Assembly (NCBI RefSeq): GCF_000576305.1
Contig: NZ_BAVZ01000020.1
Coordinates: 1 to 62,573, forward strand
Length of the DNA stretch: 62,573 nt
Direction: 5' to 3'
From: Paenibacillus pini JCM 16418
GTDB taxonomy: Bacteria; Bacillota; Bacilli; Paenibacillales; Paenibacillaceae
Below the pieces are notes generated by a model that saw nothing but the letters and a program-made list of their open reading frames with translations, was not told the origin of the DNA and searched no databases. Below, one piece after another: positions 17,936 to 24,952 of this stretch (position 1 is its first letter; every line of letters begins with the position of its first letter). The position numbers and the translations under genes were made by a program.

Positions 17936-18682
17936 ATGGAAGAAGAACTTATTGCCGGTAAGCATTCGGTTACAGAAGCGATGCGCTCCGGTCGGACAAT
18001 TAATAAAATTTGGATTGCGGAAAATGCTCAAAAACATTTGACGCTACCTATCGTTGCAGAGGCTAAAAAGCTAGGGATCGTGATCCAACAGGTAGATCGG
18101 CGCAAACTGGACCAATTGACACCAGATGTGCAACATCAGGGAGTTGTAGCTCAGGTAGCTCCCTATGCTTACGCTGAGGTTGATGATCTGCTATTGGCTG
18201 CTGAAGCAAAGGGAGAAGCGCCATTTTTGATTATTTTGGATGAAATTGAAGATCCTCATAATCTAGGATCAATTTTGCGGACGGCAGATTGTACAGGAGC
18301 TCATGGAGTCATTGTTCCTAAACGCCGCTCAGCACAAATTACTGCTACGGTGTCTAAGACATCAGCGGGTGCAGTTGAGTATGTACCAGTGGCACGTGTA
18401 ACTAATCTAAGCCAAACCATGGATCAGTTGAAGGAAAAAGGGGTCTGGATTGTTGGAACGGATCTCGAAGCAGTGCAGGATATGTACGAAACAAATGTGT
18501 TTGATGGTCCCGTTGCCATTGTTATTGGTAATGAAGGTAAAGGAATAGGCAGACTGATTCGCGAGAAATGTGATGTACTGGTGAAATTACCGATGTCTGG
18601 TCGTATTAACTCGTTGAATGCCTCCGTGGCTGCAGGAGTTGTAATGTACGAGGTTCTTCGCCGGCGCCGCGATCAAGGGTAA
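17936..18682 (+). CDS. rlmB: 23S rRNA 2'-O-ribose methyltransferase, RlmB/TrmH family
   Basis: SPOUT-class methyltransferase of 248 residues, probably modifying G2251 of 23S rRNA with S-adenosylmethionine. An N-terminal L30e-like substrate-binding part (1-85) precedes the knotted catalytic domain with all three motifs: NLGSILRTAD, VIGNEGKGI and LPMSGRINSLNASVA. CAGGAGGATT precedes ATG 17936. rae1 follows after five bases. Confidence 0.93.
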   Translation: MEEELIAGKHSVTEAMRSGRTINKIWIAENAQKHLTLPIVAEAKKLGIVIQQVDRRKLDQLTPDVQHQGVVAQVAPYAYAEVDDLLLAAEAKGEAPFLIILDEIEDPHNLGSILRTADCTGAHGVIVPKRRSAQITATVSKTSAGAVEYVPVARVTNLSQTMDQLKEKGVWIVGTDLEAVQDMYETNVFDGPVAIVIGNEGKGIGRLIREKCDVLVKLPMSGRINSLNASVAAGVVMYEVLRRRRDQG

Positions 18683-18687
18683 TTTGG

Positions 18688-19212
18688 ATGGCAGATTTGC
18701 GGGATGTGCTCCTCGTGGATGGCTACAACATGATAGGTGGATGGTCATCTCTATCGCAGTTATCGCAAATCAGTATGCAGGAAGCCAGAGATCAGTTGCT
18801 TGCGAGACTTGCGGATTATCAAGCATTTTCAGGTCGAAAGGTCATCGCAGTATTCGATGCCTACCGTGTTCCTGGATTAGGCAAATCCTTTACGCAGTCT
18901 AGAGTCCAAGTTTACTTCACAAAGGAAAAAGAGACCGCAGATGAATGTATTGAACGACTAGTCGGAGAAATGAGCCTTCGAAGTAGGCAGATCTATGTCG
19001 CAACAAGTGACTCAATTGAACAACATGTCATCTTTGCAAGAGGTGCGCTTCGTCTGTCGGCTCGAGAATTATTCATTGAAGTCGAGAACAGTGAAAAGGC
19101 TATTAAAGAGCGGATAAAGACAGATCACACCAAGTCCTCACGCAATACGCTTGATAGTAAATTAAAGCCGGATATCCGTGAAATATTCGAACAATGGCGA
19201 CGAAATAACTAA
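18688..19212 (+). CDS. rae1: Ribosome-associated endoribonuclease Rae1 (YacP, NYN domain)
   Basis: PIN-like NYN-domain nuclease of 174 residues. In Bacillus, Rae1 enters the ribosomal A site and cuts certain mRNAs in a translation-dependent way. The acidic active site begins in LLVDGYNMIGGW (residues 8-19), with later acidic positions in AVFDAYRV and ATSDSIEQ. It follows rlmB closely with only a weak ribosome site, which suggests coupling. The catalytic residues appear intact. Confidence 0.9.
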   Translation: MADLRDVLLVDGYNMIGGWSSLSQLSQISMQEARDQLLARLADYQAFSGRKVIAVFDAYRVPGLGKSFTQSRVQVYFTKEKETADECIERLVGEMSLRSRQIYVATSDSIEQHVIFARGALRLSARELFIEVENSEKAIKERIKTDHTKSSRNTLDSKLKPDIREIFEQWRRNN

Positions 19213-19226
19213 TATATGGATAATAA

Positions 19227-19255
19227 TTGACAGCTGAAGCTCTGGACAATATTGT
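19227..19255 (+). promoter_or_regulatory. Candidate distal promoter of sigH
   Basis: TTGACA (19227-19232), a 17-base spacer and TATTGT (19250-19255). Confidence 0.55.
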
Positions 19256-19285
19256 TATTGATAGTCTTTTCTGGATATATCGTGG

Positions 19286-19315
19286 TTGACGGTTCTAGGT
19301 TACATAATATATACT
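19286..19315 (+). promoter_or_regulatory. Candidate proximal promoter of sigH
   Basis: TTGACG (19286-19291), an 18-base spacer and TATACT (19310-19315). It lies 58 bases before the sigH start. The surrounding AT-rich stretch is the sort of DNA AbrB binds in Bacillus, but no specific site can be called. Confidence 0.5.
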
Positions 19316-19372
19316 GATCCTATATTTCACAGAGTAACGGGGTACCTTGCGTTGCAGCCGGGGGGATTCTTG

Positions 19373-20017
19373 GTGAGTGTCGACCTCAAAGAGTTAATGT
19401 TGTCCGATTACGATTACAAAACGGATGAGGACGTTGTTGAATATTTCCGTGAAGGCGACAGTGAAGCGCTGGAGTACTTGATTAATAAGTACCGGAATTT
19501 TGTCCGTGCCAAAGCCAGATCTTATTTCTTGATTGGAGCCGACCGTGAAGATATTATTCAGGAAGGCATGATTGGTCTATACAAGTCGATTCGGGACTTC
19601 AGAGGGGACAAGCAATCCTCATTTAAAGCATTTGCCGAGCTTTGTATTACGAGGCAGATCATTACGGCGATTAAGACCGCCACGAGGCAGAAGCATATCC
19701 CACTTAATTCCTATGTATCGCTGGACAAGCCGATCTATGATGAAGATTCCGACCGTACACTGCTTGATGTCATATGTGGAACGCAAGTTTGCGATCCTGA
19801 AGAACTCGTTATTAACCAGGAAGAGTTTACAGGGTTAGAGGACAAAATGTCCGAAATCCTGAGCGACTTGGAACGTAAAGTGCTGATGTTGTATTTGGAT
19901 GGCCGATCTTATCAAGAAATTGCAGTTGATTTGAAACGGCATGTTAAATCGATTGATAACGCTCTTCAACGTGTAAAACGTAAACTAGAGCGCTACTTGG
20001 AAGTTCGCGATAACTAA
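19373..20017 (+). CDS. sigH: RNA polymerase sigma-H factor
   Basis: Alternative sigma factor for the transition to stationary phase and the start of sporulation (Spo0H), 214 residues. Region 2 is seen as LINKYRNFVRAKARSYFL followed by DREDIIQEGMIGLYKSI; the helix-turn-helix of region 4 is near the C-terminus (GRSYQEIAVDL, RVKRKLERYL). The start is taken as GTG 19373 after GGGGGGA, giving MSVDLKEL as in homologues. The in-frame start at 19286 lies in the promoter. It ends at a terminator. Confidence 0.94.
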   Translation: MSVDLKELMLSDYDYKTDEDVVEYFREGDSEALEYLINKYRNFVRAKARSYFLIGADREDIIQEGMIGLYKSIRDFRGDKQSSFKAFAELCITRQIITAIKTATRQKHIPLNSYVSLDKPIYDEDSDRTLLDVICGTQVCDPEELVINQEEFTGLEDKMSEILSDLERKVLMLYLDGRSYQEIAVDLKRHVKSIDNALQRVKRKLERYLEVRDN

Positions 20018-20038
20018 ACTAAACAGACGTTCGATGAG

Positions 20039-20064
20039 AAGAGGCTCGCAGGAGTCTTTTTTTT
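20039..20064 (+). terminator. Terminator of sigH
   Basis: A nine-pair stem with two G-U pairs (AAGAGGCTC with GAGTCTTTT) precedes a run of eight T. Confidence 0.75.
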
Positions 20065-20206
20065 AACTTCGGAAGGCCATAAGGTTTAGTGTACCAATGA
20101 ATGAATCATACTGGTAAAAGAATGCAGGGTAGCTTACCCAGAGAAAAAGTCTTTAAACAACAAGCGAAAGTGATGAAGTACTGTGCAAATAAAGCCTGTA
20201 CTTTCG

Positions 20207-20235
20207 TTGACATGATTTGCCCCTTATGATAAAGT
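20207..20235 (+). promoter_or_regulatory. Promoter of rpmG-secE-nusG
   Basis: A perfect TTGACA (20207-20212), a 17-base spacer and an extended -10 TGA-TAAAGT (20230-20235). Confidence 0.6.
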
Positions 20236-20420
20236 AATTTAGGTAGGCCTAAATTTGCGCGTTTTTAGTGGATAAGAAAGAGTTAGACTTCGGTCATACT
20301 TTCTTGTTCGTCTCGCAGGAACATCGTATTCCTTTTCAGAAATTGAAGAGAAATACAGTTTCTACTAAGGTTCAATATAGAGCCTTCTGAATAGAAGGAC
20401 GTCTTCGGGAGGTGCACAGC

Positions 20421-20570
20421 ATGCGGGTAATAATCACTTTGGCTTGTACGAACTGCAAACAAAGAAACTATACGACTACCAAGAACAAGCGAAATCACCC
20501 CGACCGCATGGAGATGAAGAAATTTTGCAAGTATTGCAACGAGCAAACTCCTCATCGCGAAACCAGATAG
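20421..20570 (+). CDS. rpmG: Ribosomal protein L33, zinc-ribbon type
   Basis: Large-subunit protein of 49 residues near the E site. Two CxxC pairs (CTNC and CKYC) mark the zinc-binding form of L33; many Bacillales also keep a zinc-free copy elsewhere that replaces it when zinc is scarce. GGGAGGTG precedes ATG 20421. It is the first gene of rpmG-secE-nusG. Confidence 0.95.
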   Translation: MRVIITLACTNCKQRNYTTTKNKRNHPDRMEMKKFCKYCNEQTPHRETR

Positions 20571-20591
20571 TTTTTTGGAGGTGTAGTCGGC

Positions 20592-20783
20592 GTGAAACGT
20601 AGTTTCAAGTCTGTGTTTTCCTTTTTCTCTGAAAGCTGGGCGGAACTTAAAAAAGTTCGCTGGCCTAATCGTAAAGAGTTGACGAATTATACTCTTATCG
20701 TTCTTGGCACCATTGCGTTCGTCACGATTTATTTTTGGGTTCTAGATATCGGCATTTCCGCTGTGATCGAACGGATTATTTAA
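20592..20783 (+). CDS. secE: Preprotein translocase subunit SecE
   Basis: Small single-spanning Sec channel subunit of 63 residues. An amphipathic helix with the conserved ELKKVRWPNRKEL segment comes first, then one hydrophobic helix (about 35-57). The start is GTG 20592 after TTGGAGGTG. Its partner secY lies in the spc operon at 46883. Confidence 0.94.
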   Translation: MKRSFKSVFSFFSESWAELKKVRWPNRKELTNYTLIVLGTIAFVTIYFWVLDIGISAVIERII

Positions 20784-20805
20784 GAAGGGTCCCGGGTGGC
20801 TTGAT

Positions 20806-21348
20806 ATGGAAAATATGGAAAAAAGATGGTATGTCGTGCATACCTATTCAGGGTATGAGAACAAAGTCAAAGCCAATTTAGAAAAGCGCGTTGAGTCTAT
20901 GGGCATGGAAGACAAGATATTCCGCGTTCTTGTTCCTATGGAAGAAGAAGTGGTGAACAAGGACGGTAAGAAAAAGATCGTCATGAGAAAAGTTTACCCC
21001 GGTTATGTCTTGGTCGAAATGATTCAGACTGACGATTCTTGGTATGTTGTTCGCAACACGCCAGGGGTTACTGGATTTGTCGGATCCACTGGTTCTGGTT
21101 CTAAACCGACTGCATTGCTTCCAGAAGAAGTTGAACAGATTCTGAAGCATATGGGTATGGAAGAACCAAAAGCTAAGATTGAATTCGAAATTAAAGAATC
21201 CGTGCGTATTAAAGTTGGCCCTTTTGCTAACTTTGTTGGATCGATTGAGGAGATTCTCGTCGAGAAGAGTAAAGTTAAGGTTCACGTAAACATGTTTGGG
21301 CGGGAAACCCCGCTTGAGTTAGATTATACTCAGGTGGAGAAGATATAG
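20806..21348 (+). CDS. nusG: Transcription elongation factor NusG
   Basis: Binds RNA polymerase and couples it to pausing, termination or the ribosome. The protein has 180 residues: an N-terminal NGN domain beginning RWYVVHTYSGYENKV and a C-terminal KOW domain with GPFANFVGSIEEI. ATG 20806 is chosen, although a second ATG at 20815 is possible; the upstream ribosome site is weak. It follows secE after 22 bases. Confidence 0.95.
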   Translation: MENMEKRWYVVHTYSGYENKVKANLEKRVESMGMEDKIFRVLVPMEEEVVNKDGKKKIVMRKVYPGYVLVEMIQTDDSWYVVRNTPGVTGFVGSTGSGSKPTALLPEEVEQILKHMGMEEPKAKIEFEIKESVRIKVGPFANFVGSIEEILVEKSKVKVHVNMFGRETPLELDYTQVEKI

Positions 21349-21420
21349 AGTTCTTCAGGTTTCTTGTGGGAGGGCTCTTTGCGCCCGTTTAACCACTATT
21401 GATTCAAGGAGGTGTCTTAC

Positions 21421-21846
21421 ATGGCTAAAAAGGTAATCAAAATGGTGAAGCTGCAAATTCCAGCAGGTAAAGCGAATCCGGCACCACCGGTAGGTCCAGC
21501 ATTGGGTCAAGCAGGTGTGAACATCATGGCTTTCTGTAAAGAGTTTAACGCTCGTACTGCAGATCAAGCAGGATTGATCATTCCAGTTGAAATCTCAGTG
21601 TTTGAAGATCGTTCATTTACTTTCATCACTAAAACTCCACCAGCTGCAGTATTGCTTCGTGTCGCTGCTAAAATCGAGAAGGGTTCAGGCGAACCTAACA
21701 AGAAAAAAGTAGCAACCGTTAAACGCTCTGTTGTACGCGAAATTGCTGAACAAAAAATGCCTGATCTAAACGCTGCATCTGTAGAAGCTGCAATGCGTAT
21801 GGTTGAAGGAACTGCCCGTAGCATGGGTGTTACAATCGAAGACTAG
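21421..21846 (+). CDS. rplK: Ribosomal protein L11
   Basis: Part of the GTPase-associated centre of the 50S subunit, involved in stringent-response sensing. The protein has 141 residues with the PPVGPALGQAGVNI signature and the C-terminal rRNA-binding half. AAGGAGGTG precedes ATG 21421; the upstream in-frame start at 21412 overlaps that ribosome site. Confidence 0.97.
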   Translation: MAKKVIKMVKLQIPAGKANPAPPVGPALGQAGVNIMAFCKEFNARTADQAGLIIPVEISVFEDRSFTFITKTPPAAVLLRVAAKIEKGSGEPNKKKVATVKRSVVREIAEQKMPDLNAASVEAAMRMVEGTARSMGVTIED

Positions 21847-21868
21847 TATTTGGTTTTTTCTGTCGACA

Positions 21869-21898
21869 ACCGAGCTTGCTTCTGAAGCAAGACACGGT
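21869..21898 (+). promoter_or_regulatory. Hairpin before rplA, possible L1 control element
   Basis: An ACCG/CGGT outer helix encloses CTTGCT/AGCAAG closed by a small loop, about 30 bases before the rplA ribosome site. L1 is a known autogenous repressor that binds mRNA structures. Assignment to L1 is inference. Confidence 0.35.
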
Positions 21899-21943
21899 AC
21901 ATGTGGGAGGAATTTCCGCTAAAACCACAAAGGAGGAACAATC

Positions 21944-22636
21944 ATGGCAAAACACGGTAAGAAATACCTTGAAGCTGCTAAGCTGATTGACAGCGAAGCA
22001 ACATATGAGCCTGCAGAAGCCGTTGAACTGGTGAAAAAGGCTGCTACTGCTAAGTTTGACGAAACTGTCGAAATTGCAGTGCGTTTGGGCGTAGACCCGC
22101 GTAAACAAGACCAAGCCGTTCGTGGTGTTGTTGTCCTGCCTCACGGCACGGGTAAAACACAACGCGTATTGGTTTTTGCAAAAGGTGATAAAGCGAAAGA
22201 GGCTGAAGCGGCTGGCGCTGACTTTGTTGGTGATGTAGATATGATCAACAAAATTCAACAAGGCTGGTTCGAATTTGATGTCTGCGTAGCGACACCTGAT
22301 ATGATGAGTGAAGTCGGTAAATTGGGCCGTCTGCTCGGTGGTAAAGGCCTTATGCCTAACCCTAAAGCAGGTACGGTTACATTCGATGTTTCCAAAGCTG
22401 TGCAAGAAATCAAAGCTGGTAAAATCGAGTACCGTCTTGACAAAGCAGGTCAAATTCACGCACCAATCGGTAAAGCATCTTTTGAAGCTGATAAATTGAA
22501 TGAGAACCTCAAAACTCTCATCGAAGCTCTTAATCGTGCGAAACCGGCTGCGGCAAAAGGTGTTTATTTGAAAGGGATCGCGATCTCTTCCACAATGGGA
22601 CCTAGCGCACGTGTGAACACAGCTTCATTCAAATAA
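21944..22636 (+). CDS. rplA: Ribosomal protein L1
   Basis: Forms the mobile L1 stalk at the E site. The protein has 230 residues. The family signature region around GGKGLMPNPKAGTVT (near residue 130) is intact. AAAGGAGG precedes the ATG. It is the second gene of the L11 operon; rplJ follows after its own promoter and leader. Confidence 0.97.
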   Translation: MAKHGKKYLEAAKLIDSEATYEPAEAVELVKKAATAKFDETVEIAVRLGVDPRKQDQAVRGVVVLPHGTGKTQRVLVFAKGDKAKEAEAAGADFVGDVDMINKIQQGWFEFDVCVATPDMMSEVGKLGRLLGGKGLMPNPKAGTVTFDVSKAVQEIKAGKIEYRLDKAGQIHAPIGKASFEADKLNENLKTLIEALNRAKPAAAKGVYLKGIAISSTMGPSARVNTASFK

Positions 22637-22648
22637 TTAAGTTAACCA

Positions 22649-22677
22649 TTGACTTCGGTCATGTTATCTGATATTAT
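22649..22677 (+). promoter_or_regulatory. Promoter of rplJ-rplL
   Basis: TTGACT (22649-22654), a 17-base spacer and an extended -10 TGA-TATTAT (22672-22677). Confidence 0.6.
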
Positions 22678-22689
22678 ATTTAAGTTGCT

Positions 22690-22925
22690 GTGAAGTCTTC
22701 GTGACGAACAGACCGTTAAAGTTGAATATGCTTACCGTAGACAGTAGGTGCCCATAAGGCTTAATTTCCTACCGAGGTGTTGTGATAGAATATACATGAT
22801 TTGCCCGCTGCAAATCGTGATTCATCAGGCCTTCGTGATTCTACGGAGGCTTTTTACTTGCCTATGTAGAATAAGCAAAGCAGCTACAGCTGCTAAGCTA
22901 GTGAAACTTTCAGGAGGTGTAGACA
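22690..22925 (+). ncRNA. L10 leader RNA
   Basis: Matches the ribosomal protein L10 leader of Bacillota. It has the AGACAGTAGGTGC block near 22739, the AATTTCCTACCGAGGT block near 22763, and a terminator hairpin (22829-22836 with 22843-22850, then five T) before rplJ. Known mechanism: excess L10(L12)4 complex binds the leader and favours termination. Confidence 0.85.
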
Positions 22926-23429
22926 TTGGCAAATGCAAAATTGATTCAAACGAAACAAGAAGCAGTTGATGCAGTAACGGCTAAATTACGCGAAAGCGTG
23001 ACTGTCGTTGTAGCGGATTACCGCGGATTGAACGTTGCCCAAGTAACTGAACTGCGTAAGCAGCTTCGTGAAGCAGGCATTGAATTCCAAGTGTTGAAAA
23101 ACACATTGCTGCGCCGTGCGACTGCTGCTGCAGAACTGACAGAACTGGATGAAGTTTTAACCGGTCCTACAGCGATTGCATTCAGTACAGAAGACGCCGT
23201 AGCTCCAGCAAAAATCCTTAACGATTTTGCTAAAAAGAACGATGCTTTGAAAATTAAAGGTGCCGTGGTTGAAGGCCGTGTAGTTGGCGTCGATCAAGTT
23301 AAAGCGTTGGCAGAACTGCCATCACGCGATGGTCTCCTTTCAATGCTCCTCAGCGTGCTTCAAGCTCCAATGCGCAACTTCGCGCTTGCAGTTAAAGCTG
23401 TTGCTGAAAAAGAAGAACAAGGAGCTTAG
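22926..23429 (+). CDS. rplJ: Ribosomal protein L10
   Basis: Anchors L7/L12 dimers to the ribosome stalk. The protein has 167 residues, with the N-terminal rRNA-binding domain (KLRESVTVVVADYRGL) and a C-terminal helix for L12. The start is TTG 22926 after CAGGAGGTG. It lies downstream of the L10 leader, so it is autoregulated, and is followed by rplL. Confidence 0.97.
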   Translation: MANAKLIQTKQEAVDAVTAKLRESVTVVVADYRGLNVAQVTELRKQLREAGIEFQVLKNTLLRRATAAAELTELDEVLTGPTAIAFSTEDAVAPAKILNDFAKKNDALKIKGAVVEGRVVGVDQVKALAELPSRDGLLSMLLSVLQAPMRNFALAVKAVAEKEEQGA

Positions 23430-23495
23430 GCTTCCTGTACTCTCTGCAATGTAAAGATTTAAACAAATATTTTAATATAAAATGGAGGTTCAACC

Positions 23496-23855
23496 ATGAG
23501 TAAAGAGCAAATCTTAGAAGCAATTAAAGGTATGACTGTTTTGGAACTGAACGATCTTGTTAAAGCAATCGAAGAAGAATTCGGCGTAACTGCTGCAGCT
23601 CCTGTAGCTGCTGCTGGTGCTGCAGCTGTTGAAGCTGAAGAGCAATCCGAATTTGACGTAATTTTGACTGGCGCTGGCGCTTCCAAAATCAACGTTATCA
23701 AAGCAGTTCGCGAAATCACTGGCCTAGGCTTGAAAGAAGCTAAAGACCTAGTTGACAATGCACCAAAACCATTGAAAGAAAAAGTTAGCAAAGAAGAAGC
23801 TGATTCCGTTAAAGCTAAATTGGAAGAAGCAGGCGCTTCTGTAGAAGTGAAGTAA
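23496..23855 (+). CDS. rplL: Ribosomal protein L7/L12
   Basis: Multicopy stalk protein that recruits translation GTPases. It has 119 residues: an N-terminal dimerisation helix, an Ala-rich hinge near residues 33-48, and the C-terminal factor-binding domain (INVIKAVREITGLGLKEAK). ATGGAGG precedes the start. It ends at a strong terminator. Confidence 0.98.
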   Translation: MSKEQILEAIKGMTVLELNDLVKAIEEEFGVTAAAPVAAAGAAAVEAEEQSEFDVILTGAGASKINVIKAVREITGLGLKEAKDLVDNAPKPLKEKVSKEEADSVKAKLEEAGASVEVK

Positions 23856-23880
23856 TTCCTTCTCACTGAAGAAAAACATA

Positions 23881-23915
23881 GCAAACCCCTTGATTTCTCA
23901 AGGGGTTTGTTTTTG
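23881..23915 (+). terminator. Terminator of rplJ-rplL
   Basis: A perfect 13-bp stem (CAAACCCCTTGA with TCAAGGGGTTTG) with a TTTC loop and a T-run. Confidence 0.92.
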
Positions 23916-23993
23916 TAAGTGGGTTGAACTAGTCTATATGAATGAAATTCTGGACAACCTGAAGATGATAAATGGAAGATTCGGGGGAGAACT

Positions 23994-24608
23994 ATGCCAC
24001 AGCATTACTATTCCAATAAACCGGATGCCCAGCATGATCGGAAGACACTTGATGAACTTTTGAGGGGCGAAAAGTACCGATTCATTAGTGATGCAGGAGT
24101 GTTTTCCAAAAAAGGCGTAGACTTTGGCAGTAAGGTACTAATAGAAGCGATGGATATACCTGTGAATGCTGATGTGCTGGATCTCGGTTGTGGATACGGT
24201 CCGATCGGACTTTCCGCTGCACGTCTTGCCCATAAGGGGCATGTGATCATGCTAGATGTAAATAGCCGTGCAGTTCAACTCGCTAAAGAGAATGCAAATC
24301 TCAATGGAATCCATAACGTTACGATCCTTGAAAGTGATTTGTTTGATGCAGTGGAAGGGAAGTTGTTTGATGTAGTTCTAACGAACCCGCCTATTCGTGC
24401 TGGAAAAGAAACGGTACATGCGATATTTGAACAAGCTTGGGAACATTTACGTGATAATGGATCGATATGGGTAGTTATTCAAAAGAAGCAAGGAGCTCCT
24501 TCAGCGAAAACCAAACTAGAAAGCTTGTTTGGCAAGGTGGAAGAAGTGACAAAAGATAAAGGATATCGGATATTTAAGGCTACAAAATCCATTTCTAAAT
24601 TGCAATAG
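23994..24608 (+). CDS. Class I SAM-dependent methyltransferase, RsmC-like (YbxB)
   Basis: Predicted rRNA guanine-N2 methyltransferase of 204 residues. Motif I (VLDLGCGYGPIG) lies near residue 61 and the catalytic NPP motif is seen as TNPPIRAGK near residue 130, as in RsmC/RsmD-type enzymes. It corresponds in place to Bacillus ybxB, between rplL and rpoB. The exact target base is not shown by the sequence. Confidence 0.85.
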   Translation: MPQHYYSNKPDAQHDRKTLDELLRGEKYRFISDAGVFSKKGVDFGSKVLIEAMDIPVNADVLDLGCGYGPIGLSAARLAHKGHVIMLDVNSRAVQLAKENANLNGIHNVTILESDLFDAVEGKLFDVVLTNPPIRAGKETVHAIFEQAWEHLRDNGSIWVVIQKKQGAPSAKTKLESLFGKVEEVTKDKGYRIFKATKSISKLQ

Positions 24609-24613
24609 GACTA

Positions 24614-24642
24614 TTGACTTGGAAATTCCATTGTGTTATTAT
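24614..24642 (+). promoter_or_regulatory. Promoter of rpoB-rpoC
   Basis: TTGACT (24614-24619), a 17-base spacer and an extended -10 TGT-TATTAT (24637-24642). Confidence 0.6.
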
Positions 24643-24649
24643 TATAAAA

Positions 24650-24952
24650 TGTCAGTATTAGGATAGGCTTTTTGTCTTTAGTTTACTGAAATGTCAATAG
24701 TCTTTCTGCGGATATATGCATAAAGACGAGCGTGTTTACGTATAATATGTACATTTTGGGCAAATCTACGGATATGAAGTTACTTCTGTGTTTGAAGGAA
24801 GGCCATGGATAAGTTGCTCTTTATTTCGAAGTATTCGGGTAAGGGCTTTTCTTTATTTGTGGAAGAAACCTCTGTATGAATCCATTATAAGGTTCCAAAC
24901 AGAGGTTCGCAATCAATTTTTAAAGTGAGTAGACATGAGGGGTGAGTTAAAG
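24650..24952 (+). promoter_or_regulatory. Long rpoB leader with a hairpin
   Basis: About 300 bases without a gene between promoter and rpoB. The clearest element is a 9-bp inverted repeat AACCTCTGT (24867-24875) and ACAGAGGTT (24899-24907), ending about 30 bases before the rpoB ribosome site. No T-run follows, so it is not a simple terminator. Confidence 0.4.

Larger units (their letters stand above)
20018..20420 (+). other. sigH-rpmG intergenic region
   Basis: About 400 bases without a gene. It holds the sigH terminator, an inverted repeat CGAAAGT/ACTTTCG (20165-20171 and 20200-20206) abutting the -35 box of the rpmG promoter, and a leader of about 180 bases with a short GAAGGACGTCTTC repeat next to the rpmG ribosome site. 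Confidence 0.5.
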
